A stretch of DNA of 64,000 nt from positions 248,001 through 312,000 of the forward strand of contig CAVVRY010000003.1 of assembly GCA_963750735.1 (NCBI GenBank). The letters run 5' to 3'. The stretch's first letter is position 1. The number at the start of each line of letters is the position of its first letter. Source of the DNA: JANTGF01 sp963750735. Lineage in GTDB: Bacteria; Bacteroidota; Bacteroidia; Bacteroidales; VadinHA17. This document shows positions 38,262-47,108 of the stretch, piece after piece. A model generated the notes under the pieces. The model saw only the letters and a program-made list of their open reading frames with translations. It was not told the DNA's origin and ran no database searches. The position numbers were made by a program, and so were the translations under genes.

Positions 38262-39632
38262 ATGTCTGCAAGAAAAAGAAAGCTTCTGATCGTTGATGAT
38301 AACAAGAACATACTGACTGCGCTGACCCGTTTGCTTGAGATGGAAGTTGACGAAGTTCATACCGCCAGTAATCCCAACTTAATTCCCGACCTGGTCAGAG
38401 CAAATGAGTATGATGCTATCTTTCTTGATATGAACTTCTCGGCAAGTGTTCAATCCGGAAACGAAGGCTTATTCTGGATGAAAGAAATTCTTAAAATGGA
38501 TCCGAATGCAGTTATCATTCCCATCACTGCCTATGGGGATGTTGATCTGGCTGTAAGAGCAGTAAAAGAAGGGGCTGCCGATTTTGTAGTCAAACCATGG
38601 GACAATGATAAGTTGCTTGCAACCTTAAACTCCGCCTATAAACTAAGACAATCAAAACTTGAAGTGGAGTCCTTGAAGGATAAGCAAAAGTCCCTGGTCG
38701 AAAATATTGAGAAGAAGTACTCCTGTATCATTGGATCATCATCGGTCATGCAGGAGATTCATAAAACCATTAAAAAAGTAGCCGAAACGGATGTGGACAT
38801 CCTTATACTGGGTGAGAATGGAACTGGAAAAGAACTGGTTGCCCGTGAGATACATCGACAATCCATCCGAAATCAGGAAATACTGATCTCCGTGGATATG
38901 GGTTCTTTGAGCGAATCTTTATTTGAAAGCGAGATGTTTGGTTACGAGAAAGGGGCTTTCACCGATGCCAAAGAAATGCGCCGAGGACGCTTTGAAATTG
39001 CATCTGACGGAACCATGTTTTTAGATGAAATAGGAAACCTATCCCTTTCGATGCAGGCCAAATTGTTATCTGCATTGCAAAACCGAACCTTCACCCGAAT
39101 TGGAGCCAATACGCCCATAGAATTTGATACACGATTAATCTGCGCAACAAATAAGAATTTGAAGGAAATGATTTCAGAATGCTTATTTCGGGAAGATTTG
39201 TTTTTCAGGATTAATACCATTGAAATCACAATTCCTCCCTTGCGCGATCGCGGCAATGATATTCTGGAATTAACGGAATTTTTTCTTAAAACCTTCAAGG
39301 CAAAGTATGGAAAGGAATCCCTGAAACTGACGAAAGACGCTTCCAAAGTTTTATTGAATTACCATTGGCCAGGAAATGTAAGGGAGTTGCAGCACACCAT
39401 CGAGAAAGCTGTCATTTTATGTGATACCAACATGCTTATGCCAGCTGATTTGTACTTGCCCAAACACGAATTTAAATCCTCTGATGATGCACCTCTTACG
39501 TTTAGCGAAATAGAGAAACAGGGCATTTTGAAAGCGCTTGAAAGAAACAAGGGGAACGTTTATAAAACAGCCAAAGAGTTGAATATTGCCAGGCAAACCC
39601 TCTACAACAAGATTCAAAAACATAAACTTTAG
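38262..39632 (+). CDS. NtrC-family sigma-54-dependent response regulator
   Basis: 456 residues. The receiver domain (about 7-125) has Asp12-Asp13 and the phospho-acceptor Asp56 in AIFLDMNF. The AAA+ domain has Walker A GENGTGKE, the sigma-54 contact loop written GAFTDA instead of the usual GAFTGA, and Walker B TMFLDEIGN. The C-terminal Fis-type helix-turn-helix is KGNVYKTAKELNIARQTLYNKIQ. It activates RNA polymerase carrying sigma-54 after phosphorylation by the kinase encoded 10 bp downstream. GAFTDA is a natural variant I recall from Bacteroidota relatives, so it need not impair function. Likely target: the divergent permease. Confidence 0.95.
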   Translation: MSARKRKLLIVDDNKNILTALTRLLEMEVDEVHTASNPNLIPDLVRANEYDAIFLDMNFSASVQSGNEGLFWMKEILKMDPNAVIIPITAYGDVDLAVRAVKEGAADFVVKPWDNDKLLATLNSAYKLRQSKLEVESLKDKQKSLVENIEKKYSCIIGSSSVMQEIHKTIKKVAETDVDILILGENGTGKELVAREIHRQSIRNQEILISVDMGSLSESLFESEMFGYEKGAFTDAKEMRRGRFEIASDGTMFLDEIGNLSLSMQAKLLSALQNRTFTRIGANTPIEFDTRLICATNKNLKEMISECLFREDLFFRINTIEITIPPLRDRGNDILELTEFFLKTFKAKYGKESLKLTKDASKVLLNYHWPGNVRELQHTIEKAVILCDTNMLMPADLYLPKHEFKSSDDAPLTFSEIEKQGILKALERNKGNVYKTAKELNIARQTLYNKIQKHKL

Positions 39633-39642
39633 ATGCCATTTT

Positions 39643-41007
39643 ATGTATAGTAAAAGTCTCTTCTCAGCAGTTCTTATCCGAATAATCCTCATTATAATCA
39701 GCTCCTTTGCTTTTATCTCAGTTATTCCCTACCTGCACAACGAATATTACTTAAGTCTGTTTGGAATTGGAATACTAATCCTATTTCAAGTGCATAATTT
39801 AGTCCATTATGTAAATAAGACAAATCGTAAGCTGGCTCATTTTTTTAATTCGGTTCGTAACGAAGATTCTGTACTCACCTATTCGCATAATCATGATGGG
39901 GAAATCTTCAATTCCCTAAACAGCTCATTGAATAAACTTAATAACAGCATTGGTGAGATGCGAAGACAAAACGCCCGGCAAAGTATATTCCTGAATAACC
40001 TGGTTGAACAGGTGGGTGTAGGTTTGATTTCATACACAAGAGAAGGAAACATAGAGATCTTCAACAATACAGCAAAGAAATTATTACAGATAAGCCAGCT
40101 TAGTAATATAGGTGATATAGGCAGTAAGTACCCCGAACTTCTCAAATGTATTGCGGATTTACAGCCTGATAATCATCAGGTGATTAAGGTGGTTACGGAA
40201 CAGTCGGTACTGTTTCTTTCATTGAAACTCAGCATATTTAAATTTGAAAAAGAGACACTGAATCTTCTATCCATACAAAATATCCGGATAGAATTGGAAC
40301 AAAACGAACTGGATTCCTGGCAAAAATTAATTCGGGTATTAACGCACGAAATATCTAATTCTGTCAGCCCTATAACCTCTCTGGCAAACACAACAAAAAA
40401 ATATTTTGTCAGGAAGGATACGGGATCAGTTATGAAAACTGATGAGTTAGATGATGCCCTGCTGCATAAAGCAGTTGATAGCCTTGATACCATTGAAACT
40501 ACAGGCAGAGGATTAATTGATTTTGTGGGTAAATATAAAAGCCTGACAGCATTGCCACAACCTGAATTTGAGAGGTTCATCATTTCTGATTTGTTTGACA
40601 AACTTCAAACCTTACTGTTAGAAGAAGCCGGTTCCAATAACATTGATTTATCATTTAAGAGTTCTCCAAACAGCCTGGAACTAACAGCAGATTGTAGTTT
40701 ACTGGAAAAGGTTTTAATCAACTTGATTAAAAATGCTTTTCAAGCTTTGGAAAAGTCAAAGAACGGGAAGATTCAGGTGAGTGCATTCATAAGTATTGAA
40801 AACAGTGTTATCATAACTGTTAAGGATAATGGAGGTGGAATTCCTGCCAGTATTATTGATGATATATTTATTCCGTTTTATACTACAAAAAATAGCGGAT
40901 CGGGTATTGGATTGAGCCTGTCACGGCAAATTATGAGATTGCATAGCGGGACCATTGCCGTGAGTTCCATACCAAACAAAGAAACCCTATTTAGCTTGGT
41001 TTTTTAA
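39643..41007 (+). CDS. membrane sensor histidine kinase paired with the NtrC-like regulator
   Basis: 454 residues from the ATG at 39643. Two N-terminal membrane helices (about 7-30 and 38-52) have almost no periplasmic loop between them, so the signal is probably sensed in the membrane or cytoplasm. A PAS-like region (about 115-225, LVEQVGVGLISYTREGNIEIFNN split at VGVGL) follows. The phosphoacceptor box is THEISNSVSPI. The ATPase domain has N box LINLIKNAFQAL, G1 DNGGGIP, F box FYTTK and G2 GSGIGLSLS. It forms one operon with the upstream regulator. Bacteroidota commonly pair this kinase type with FtsX-type exporters. Confidence 0.93.
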   Translation: MYSKSLFSAVLIRIILIIISSFAFISVIPYLHNEYYLSLFGIGILILFQVHNLVHYVNKTNRKLAHFFNSVRNEDSVLTYSHNHDGEIFNSLNSSLNKLNNSIGEMRRQNARQSIFLNNLVEQVGVGLISYTREGNIEIFNNTAKKLLQISQLSNIGDIGSKYPELLKCIADLQPDNHQVIKVVTEQSVLFLSLKLSIFKFEKETLNLLSIQNIRIELEQNELDSWQKLIRVLTHEISNSVSPITSLANTTKKYFVRKDTGSVMKTDELDDALLHKAVDSLDTIETTGRGLIDFVGKYKSLTALPQPEFERFIISDLFDKLQTLLLEEAGSNNIDLSFKSSPNSLELTADCSLLEKVLINLIKNAFQALEKSKNGKIQVSAFISIENSVIITVKDNGGGIPASIIDDIFIPFYTTKNSGSGIGLSLSRQIMRLHSGTIAVSSIPNKETLFSLVF

Positions 41008-41098
41008 GCCTCAATTACATCCTAATAATGTGCTATGGCTAAATTATTTCGTTTAATTGATCAAACAACATTGAAGGATTTATCCCCAACTTATCTTT

Positions 41099-41272
41099 CA
41101 CATGAACTACATCATTGAAGGTGAGGGAGCCCTGGTAAATGAACAGGGTGAAGAAACACCTTTAAAAGCTGGCGATTTTGCTCTTGTAAACCCAAATGAG
41201 AAGCATCAATACCGCAATAAAGGGAGCAAACTCTTTATGATGATCTGCGGTGTGCCAAAAGAGTTTGAGTAA
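41099..41272 (+). pseudogene. truncated cupin copy, C-terminal half only
   Basis: Bases 41099-41272 encode HMNYIIEGEGALVNE through GVPKEFE and a stop, nearly the same as residues 61-115 of the cupin at 35357. The N-terminal half with the HxH metal ligands is absent; upstream bases show no similarity and an in-frame stop at 41072. An ATG at 41102 could express 56 residues, but the fold would be incomplete. The remainder of the 41008-41310 gap holds nothing I can identify. Confidence 0.85.
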
Positions 41273-41310
41273 TACAGATCTTGTTTGATAGCAAATCGAA
41301 AAGCATTAAT

Positions 41311-42159
41311 TCATTGAGCCTGGTTCAGCCTTTTAGCAATGAATAGGAATAGTTCTTTTTGGCTTTCAGAAAAGACACATCCAAATTCATGGTCACAGCC
41401 CACTTCAATATATTTGGCAGGTATTCCCTCCGCTTCAAGGATGGAAAGGAAATTCAAATTGGATTCCTTAAGGTAAGCTGCAGAAATGAAAATAGAGGTG
41501 TCCGGTTTTTCAATTAAAGATTCACGGTTTCGATCCACCCAATTGTGTGGGGCGCCATATTCATAATAATATTCAGCGTTGCCGAAGATTTCGGGTTTTT
41601 CTCCTTGGAAATAAACGAATTCTTCCCAGGTCATAAGCGTTCCGTCCAGGGAGATGGCAGCAGCAAAAAGTTCAGGATGTCTCGTGTAAAAACTGACTGC
41701 TCCAACTCCCCCGGCAGAATATCCCATAGTCAATCTCTTTGAGGGATTTGTACGATAATTTTTATCCATTTCGGGTATCAGATAGTTCAATATCTCAGTT
41801 TCAAGCATAGGATTCCCATCAGCGTGGTCGCACCAGAATCCCTCCCCTCCATCAATGAAAACCATGATGAATTCCGGAAGCTGCCCATCTGTGAATTGCT
41901 TAATAAAGAAGGAGGCAATCCATTGTGCCCTTGGACCTGCATAATAACGGTTCATACCATGCATATAGTAGATCACCGGATAAGACCTGGAGTTGTTTTC
42001 GTATGATGGGGGGACCATGACGCCGAACCTGATGGCGCCATGCTCATCTGTTGCGAGGATGACACTTTGCTTTATCAGGTCGGATTCCTGTGCACATATT
42101 GGTCCACTACAAACCAATCCCAATGCCAAAAAACTTATAAGAATATAACAATACTTCAT
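41311..42159 (-). CDS. secreted alpha/beta-hydrolase esterase (esterase D / tributyrin-esterase type)
   Basis: 282 residues with a signal peptide (hydrophobic 5-18, cleavage after PICAQ). VIYYMHGMN gives the HG motif. GYSAGGVGA carries the nucleophile Ser. CDHEFGC near 258-264 supplies the catalytic His. Residues in between resemble the COG0627/COG2382 esterase D group, whose members cut short acyl, feruloyl or similar esters. It stands alone on the - strand, flanked on both sides by decayed cupin copies. Substrate unknown. Confidence 0.83.
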   Translation of the reverse strand: MKYCYILISFLALGLVCSGPICAQESDLIKQSVILATDEHGAIRFGVMVPPSYENNSRSYPVIYYMHGMNRYYAGPRAQWIASFFIKQFTDGQLPEFIMVFIDGGEGFWCDHADGNPMLETEILNYLIPEMDKNYRTNPSKRLTMGYSAGGVGAVSFYTRHPELFAAAISLDGTLMTWEEFVYFQGEKPEIFGNAEYYYEYGAPHNWVDRNRESLIEKPDTSIFISAAYLKESNLNFLSILEAEGIPAKYIEVGCDHEFGCVFSESQKELFLFIAKRLNQAQ

Positions 42160-42250
42160 ATCAATGGATAATTTATACTAAAAATAAGAACTTTTAAGGT
42201 GATGACAAAATTCATTTTAAGTCACTTTTGTGGATTTATCTTTCAAATGA

Positions 42251-42418
42251 AATAATTGATAGAAGGTAAAGGTTCTTTGATAAATGACAAGTAAAGAAAA
42301 TCAACTTAAAGCCGGAAATTTTGCTCTTGTAATGCCCAATGAAAAGCATCAGTACAGGAATAAATCTGATAAAAATCCGATGGTAATGATCTGTGGAGTA
42401 CCCAAAGATTTTGAATAG
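42251..42418 (+). pseudogene. second decayed cupin copy
   Basis: From about 42258 the bases align with the middle of the cupin gene (IEGKGSLIND equivalent) but contain an in-frame TAA and a frame shift. From 42284 the frame is open again and gives LKAGNFALVMPNEKHQYRN and GVPKDFE before a stop. It is more diverged than the copy at 41099. The rest of the 42160-42498 gap contains only the promoter of the next gene. Confidence 0.78.
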
Positions 42419-42455
42419 AATTAACTCCTGCTGTTTACTTTCTTTATATTTTTTT

Positions 42456-42463
42456 TATCTTTG
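42456..42463 (+). promoter_or_regulatory. -7 promoter box for the ribbon-helix-helix gene
   Basis: TATCTTTG is a full TAnnTTTG match. Transcription would begin near 42470, only a base or two before the point where the coding frame opens (42472), implying a very short or absent leader. Confidence 0.5.
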
Positions 42464-42498
42464 AGCCCTTACAGCTTATTCTGAAAGACCCATTCGTA

Positions 42499-42732
42499 TT
42501 GATAAGACGTAAGAAGATAGAAAAAAAACTGATCAGGGATAACCGGCAGACTATCATGCTTAACCGGAGAGAAGTGAATGCCCTAAATGCATTCTGTGAA
42601 AAGTATAAAATTACCAACCGGTCGAAATTCATCAGAGAAACCTTAATAACCACTATTCTCAAAAAATTTGATGAGGATCACCCCAGTTTGTTCAAGGATG
42701 AAGAACCAAACCTATTTTCCAAAATAGGCTAA
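42499..42732 (+). CDS. small ribbon-helix-helix-like DNA-binding protein
   Basis: 77 residues from a TTG start; the frame is open from 42472 with no ATG before residue 20. The central part RQTIMLNRREVNALNAF, then ITNRSKFIRETLIT, fits the strand-helix-helix pattern of Arc/CopG proteins, including the polar residues on the strand and the NRSxFIRE start of the second helix. The ends are charged. These proteins repress by binding as dimers to short repeats. No toxin gene is next to it; the downstream gene is on the other strand. Start choice is uncertain: CTG at 42481 or TTG at 42499 are the candidates. Confidence 0.65.
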   Translation: MIRRKKIEKKLIRDNRQTIMLNRREVNALNAFCEKYKITNRSKFIRETLITTILKKFDEDHPSLFKDEEPNLFSKIG

Positions 42733-42753
42733 AACTGAACTCAATTTGTTAAA

Positions 42754-42782
42754 TAAAAAAAGCCGCGCAGTCTTGCGCGGCC
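42754..42782 (-). terminator. intrinsic terminator of the VIT-vWA-TonB gene
   Basis: GCCGCGCA and TGCGCGGC form an 8-bp GC-rich stem with a four-base loop. On the - strand it is followed by a run of seven or more T. It lies 20 bp past the stop codon. Confidence 0.9.
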
Positions 42783-42801
42783 AGTGATTTATTACTTGAT
42801 A

Positions 42802-45165
42802 TTAGTTTCTCCAAAACTTAACAGGAACTATTACTTCTGCTGCTACCTTTGCGCCGTTGCTCTCGGCTGGTTTCCATCTTTTATTGGTTAGTCTTATCAC
42901 CCTTATTGCCTCTCTGTCAGCATCCGGATGCAAACCACGAAGTATTTTTATCTCCTTTATGGTTCCGTCTTTGTCAACAAGCAAACTGACAAATACTGTT
43001 CCTGATATTCCATCAACTTTCAATGATTCCGGTAACTGCAGGTTGTTTTTAATAAACTCCTCCAATTTTTTTATACCTCCAGTATATTCAGGAAAAGTTT
43101 CAATTACCTGCTCTTGTTGTATATCATAATGCTCAGAATCCACCTCCTCAGCCAGGTAATTATTTGAGCTCTTTATGGCAGGAGCATAGACTGCCGTAGT
43201 ACCCCTGACCCTGGTTCCATTATACCTTTTTACACCTCCAACAGCATAATTACTGACTCCTTCGGGCAACGGAAGAGCTTGATTAACCGTGGTAAGGCTC
43301 CCTTCACTATTTCGCATCTCTGAATCGAGAGCAAGAAATGAGGTGAATCGCGTCAACAGGTTATATTCTAAACCAAGCTCGGTAATCTTCTTCTGAAGAG
43401 CAGAGTCAGCATGGCTAACCTGGGCAAAATCATCCAGTAAGCGTAACTTCTCACGTGCCCATAAATATCTTAAGGCTAAGTTTTTCTTATCTGGTTTACT
43501 TTCACTTACATCCAGGTATGTTTTATATGAATTTTCACCTGTAAAACCTTTCAATTCAATTTCTCCCTGCAGCTTTCCCGACCATTTTCCAAAAATAATA
43601 ACAGGTCTTTCTGCAAGTACATCGGGAATACTTAATGGTTCAACATCATATGCATTGAAATCTCCGAAATCAACCTCAATGTTTGTAAGTACCGGTTGTG
43701 AAACATACTTCCGGAAATTATCAGCAATTGGCCTTGCTTCTTCCTGATTTGTTATCACAAAGGGCTTAGCCTTGCCTACATGTGCCATTCCTTCCAGTAA
43801 ATAACGATTGACTGAAGATCCAATTCCAAAAGGGAAGAAATTTGCTTTTCCAAGGTTCCTGGCTATATATTCAAACGTCTCACGCTCAACACTTACATAG
43901 CCATCGGTGGCAATAACAAAGCTCCTGGAGAAATTTTCAGGGACAGGCAGTGACATGGCTCTTTTTAGTGCTGGCAGCAATTCAGTACCTCCACCTCCTG
44001 ATTGCTTATCAATAAAATTAAGAGCCAATCTAATATTTTCTTCATTTGCAGCCACAGACTTTTCAGAAAACAGGCTTGAACCACCAGCAAATAACAATAC
44101 ATTAAATCGTTCGTGTGGCTTTAAATCTCCAATAAGGTTCCTCATTAGCTCTTTTGATACATCGAGTGGGAAACCATGCATAGAACCTGATACGTCAACT
44201 ATAAAAATATATTCACGAGGTGTTATAATCTGCTTTGTAACTCTTTCAGGAGGCTGTATCATTGCCAGGAAAAAGTTTTCCTTTTCACCCTTGAATAATA
44301 AAAGTCCGGTTTCTATATGTTTTCCTGCCAGTCTGTAGTCGACAATAAAGTCTTTATTCCCTTGAAATTCTTCAGGATTTTTTAATCTTATTGAAGCACT
44401 ATTTTTACCTCTATAATTGATATTTACATCATGTGAATTACACTGCAAATACTGAAGTGGCATTCCTGTTGATAAATCCATTTGAATGTCAAAGCTATAA
44501 TTCGGAGCCTGGCCTTCCTTGAGGTAAGGATTCGCAATCCATTTTTCAGGCGTGTGGCTATCTCCTCCGGAATTGTATCTTGGCCCCACCACAGTAGGAA
44601 AAACAAACTCATAAATTCCTTCTACCGGTATCAGCAATTCGGTATATTTAAGCTCTACCTCAATTACATCGCCCGGAAGTATATTGGCTACATTCATTGT
44701 AAATACATTGGGCCTGTCCTGCTCTAATAGAGAAGCAGTTTGACCATTTGCTTTTGCCTGCTCATAATTCCTTCGAGCTTTTTCTTTCTCCTGCACAAGG
44801 GCAATAATTTCCCTCTCTCCTATTTTCATTTTCATTGCATATACAGCGGCCCTGGTTGAAGCAGGAAAGACATATATGGCCTCAATGGGTCTGATTCCAT
44901 TGTTCTCATATACCTGGCTGATAATCACATCAGCAATTACTCCTGCCACATTTACTCTGGCCTCTGTCTTCTTGAGAGGCAACCTGTCTGTTTCAGGATC
45001 ATCACTATTAATAAAAAAGTAAGGAGAAAAGGTTTGGTCATTCTTATGGATAATTTCCGAAGAAATTGTGCCCTGTCCAAAAGAAAACAGGTTTCCTATA
45101 AATAATACAATGCCTAAGACCAATGCTTGTATCTTTTTGTTTTGAGATTTTTTGTTTGTTTTCAT
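42802..45165 (-). CDS. VIT domain, von Willebrand A domain and TonB C-terminal domain protein
   Basis: 787 residues with an N-terminal signal or membrane segment (11-30). A VIT domain (about 58-190) contains PIEAIYVFPAS and ALVQEKEKARRNYEQA. A vWA domain (about 317-490) has a complete metal site: DVSGS at 324-328, Thr394 and ATDGY at 419-423. Residues about 690-787 are a TonB C-terminal domain (EEFIKNNLQLP, GTVFVSLLVDKDGTI, DREAIRVIR). VIT-vWA pairs act in protein binding; the TonB-type end suggests periplasmic contact with an outer-membrane receptor or with the cell wall. No TonB proline-rich spacer or exporter gene is present. It is divergent from an ECF sigma/anti-sigma pair whose anti-sigma also ends in TonB_C. 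Confidence 0.9.
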   Translation of the reverse strand: MKTNKKSQNKKIQALVLGIVLFIGNLFSFGQGTISSEIIHKNDQTFSPYFFINSDDPETDRLPLKKTEARVNVAGVIADVIISQVYENNGIRPIEAIYVFPASTRAAVYAMKMKIGEREIIALVQEKEKARRNYEQAKANGQTASLLEQDRPNVFTMNVANILPGDVIEVELKYTELLIPVEGIYEFVFPTVVGPRYNSGGDSHTPEKWIANPYLKEGQAPNYSFDIQMDLSTGMPLQYLQCNSHDVNINYRGKNSASIRLKNPEEFQGNKDFIVDYRLAGKHIETGLLLFKGEKENFFLAMIQPPERVTKQIITPREYIFIVDVSGSMHGFPLDVSKELMRNLIGDLKPHERFNVLLFAGGSSLFSEKSVAANEENIRLALNFIDKQSGGGGTELLPALKRAMSLPVPENFSRSFVIATDGYVSVERETFEYIARNLGKANFFPFGIGSSVNRYLLEGMAHVGKAKPFVITNQEEARPIADNFRKYVSQPVLTNIEVDFGDFNAYDVEPLSIPDVLAERPVIIFGKWSGKLQGEIELKGFTGENSYKTYLDVSESKPDKKNLALRYLWAREKLRLLDDFAQVSHADSALQKKITELGLEYNLLTRFTSFLALDSEMRNSEGSLTTVNQALPLPEGVSNYAVGGVKRYNGTRVRGTTAVYAPAIKSSNNYLAEEVDSEHYDIQQEQVIETFPEYTGGIKKLEEFIKNNLQLPESLKVDGISGTVFVSLLVDKDGTIKEIKILRGLHPDADREAIRVIRLTNKRWKPAESNGAKVAAEVIVPVKFWRN

Positions 45166-45243
45166 GACTTTTTATTTTTTGATTCAGCTAAAGGATGCAA
45201 GCAATTGCAAAATTCCATAAAAGAAAAACTGGTTTTTTGGAAT

Positions 45244-45251
45244 GATCTTTG
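45244..45251 (+). promoter_or_regulatory. candidate -7 box upstream of the ECF sigma gene
   Basis: GATCTTTG differs from TAnnTTTG at one fixed base. With its flanks (TTTTTTGGAA before, CA after) it closely resembles the site before the winged-helix gene at 47.9 kb. Confidence 0.4.
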
Positions 45252-45424
45252 CATTTAACTAAATAGGAAGATGTAATACTGAATTCTAGTTTGCTAGTAT
45301 TCATTAACATAGCCAATTTTGTTTCTAAAAATAACACACCGGTCAGGTAATAAAAAGGAAAGTTTAACTTAAGCTCTCCGACGAAAAACTTATTGCTTAT
45401 TTCAGAAAAAAAAATGATCCAGAG

Positions 45425-45988
45425 GTGGTGGGAGTATTATTTGAAAGGTATATTCATTTAGTATTTGGAGTGTGTTTAAAGTACCTCCAGGATCAAGATA
45501 AAGCCCGTGATACCAGCATGGAAATATTTGAAAAACTTTTTGAATATCTCCCAAAATACAATATCGAACAATTCCCATCCTGGCTGCACACTGTAAGTAA
45601 GAATTTCTGTCTTATGAAGCAGCGCGAAAAAACCAGGATATTATTTGAACAGGAAATATCAAAGAAATATGAATACAATAAAATTGTGGAATCTGATACA
45701 GGTTTGCATCTATATATTGAAAGGGAAAAGCAACTTGATGAATTGGAAACAGGGCTTGGTCAATTGAAAAGAGAACAGGAATTATGCATCCGTTTGTTTT
45801 ACCTTCAGGATATGTCGTACCAGGACATTGCTACAAACCTGGGAATTGATATCAAGCAGGTAAAAAGTTATATTCAGAATGGGAAAAGAAATTTGAAAAA
45901 TATTATTTTGAAATCGAAAAAACGTGCAAAAAGGGATAAGCCCCTATTTATGAACTATTTATCTGAACATGATGAATATCAGAAATGA
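45425..45988 (+). CDS. ECF-type RNA polymerase sigma factor
   Basis: 187 residues from the GTG at 45425. Region 2 is FERYIHLVFGVCLKYL, DTSMEIFEKLFEYLPKY and the FPSWLHTVSKNFCL stretch. Region 4 is LKREQELCIRLFYLQ, MSYQDIATNLGIDIKQVKSYIQNGKRNLK. The frame continues upstream to 45368, and the extra codons (LSDEKLIAYFRKKNDPEVV) look exactly like the usual N-terminus of this family, yet contain no ATG, GTG or TTG. The true start is therefore unclear: either a rare start codon or an error near 45365. The stop overlaps the anti-sigma gene by 20 bp, a typical coupled pair. Confidence 0.9.
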   Translation: MVGVLFERYIHLVFGVCLKYLQDQDKARDTSMEIFEKLFEYLPKYNIEQFPSWLHTVSKNFCLMKQREKTRILFEQEISKKYEYNKIVESDTGLHLYIEREKQLDELETGLGQLKREQELCIRLFYLQDMSYQDIATNLGIDIKQVKSYIQNGKRNLKNIILKSKKRAKRDKPLFMNYLSEHDEYQK

Positions 45989-47108
45989 AAATATATACAT
46001 GCCTTCAGGCTGCCTGAACTGGGAAGCCCTGAAAAAATATCAGCAAGGAGGATTCTCAGATGAAATCCGGGCTGATATTGATGCACATATATTGAAATGT
46101 TCATTTTGCCATGAAGCACTCGAAGGGTTTAAGATTGTTCCAAACATTGATGAACAGGAAGTTCTAATGAATTCTATGAAGAAGGATTTGGAACAAACAA
46201 TTCAACATAATAAAGCAGGCCATCTTCAGAAATCAAAAAGTAATCAAAGGGTTAGAATTTTAGCTGCAGCTGCCAGCATTTTATTGCTAGCCGGAGTATT
46301 CACCATCTACAACTATGTTTTAAGGCCAGTAAATGAGCAGGTGGCAGAAGAATTTATAAACACAAATGTTCAAGAGGAAAAACCAATGGAATATTCATTT
46401 GACAGAGATATTCCTGTCAATGACAATGCTGGAATAGCGCAAAATAAGCCGGCGGCTGTTCTGCAGGAGGAAATGGAGGCTGAAGAAGACTATTCCAGTT
46501 CAAAAACATCTTTACCTCCGCCTCAAAAAGAAAATGAGGTTTCACAAAATATTGTCGAAGCCAAAATAAGTTCATCAATGACAAAAGAATTGGTTAGCGA
46601 CACTGGATTGTCTGAAGCAGATTTAGCTTTACCTGTAAATGCACAAATTTATCAGGAAGAGCTGGATGAAGAAATAGCTACTCGTTCGTTTGAGGCATCC
46701 AAAAAAGAAAACAAAACTTTAATAAGAGGCATAAGTGCTAACAGATCAGCTCCTGAAGTGAAGAGTGAGGATTCCATGATTATTGGAGGGATCGAAGCAA
46801 TGGTACTTCCAAGATTTGAAAGTGAAAAGTATGCCGATTTTGATGATTATATCTCTAACAACTTCAATTATCCCTCAAATGTTAAAAGAGATGGTATTGA
46901 AGGAGAAGTAATTGTTGAATTCACAGTTTCCAAAAATGGGAAAATTAAGAACCCAAAGATAATTAAAGGTGCCAGGGATGACTTTGATGCTGAAGCCATT
47001 CGTTTAATTAAAAATTCTCCTGACTGGATTCCTGCAAACCTCAACGGAGTGAATGAAGATCAAAAAATACAGTGGACAATTCAGTTTAAAAAGGACCCTT
47101 ACAAATAA
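45969..47108 (+). CDS. anti-sigma factor with TonB C-terminal domain
   Basis: 379 residues. The cytoplasmic N-terminus carries a zinc-finger-type H-x3-C-x2-C (His40, Cys44, Cys47), as in anti-sigma factors that hold ECF proteins inactive. One membrane helix spans about 96-113 (LAAAASILLLAGVFTIYNYVL region). A long acidic linker follows. The periplasmic end, about 285-379, is a TonB C-terminal domain (DDYISNNFNYPSNVKRDG, GEVIVEFTVSKNGKI, DAEAIRLIK). Overlap with the sigma gene shows translational coupling. The periplasmic TonB_C part may sense an outer-membrane or cell-wall state and release the sigma factor. The same domain ends the divergent VIT-vWA protein. Confidence 0.85.
   Translation: MMNIRNENIYMPSGCLNWEALKKYQQGGFSDEIRADIDAHILKCSFCHEALEGFKIVPNIDEQEVLMNSMKKDLEQTIQHNKAGHLQKSKSNQRVRILAAAASILLLAGVFTIYNYVLRPVNEQVAEEFINTNVQEEKPMEYSFDRDIPVNDNAGIAQNKPAAVLQEEMEAEEDYSSSKTSLPPPQKENEVSQNIVEAKISSSMTKELVSDTGLSEADLALPVNAQIYQEELDEEIATRSFEASKKENKTLIRGISANRSAPEVKSEDSMIIGGIEAMVLPRFESEKYADFDDYISNNFNYPSNVKRDGIEGEVIVEFTVSKNGKIKNPKIIKGARDDFDAEAIRLIKNSPDWIPANLNGVNEDQKIQWTIQFKKDPYK

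Noticed and set aside
38942..39346. 134-codon open frame on the - strand
   Set aside because: Antisense to the AAA+ domain of the NtrC-type regulator.
42499..42732. Toxin-antitoxin pair involving the ribbon-helix-helix protein
   Set aside because: No toxin-like gene lies upstream or downstream on the same strand.
42802..45165. Calling the VIT-vWA protein a TonB energy transducer
   Set aside because: There is no proline-rich spacer and no ExbB/ExbD gene; only the C-terminal domain is TonB-like.
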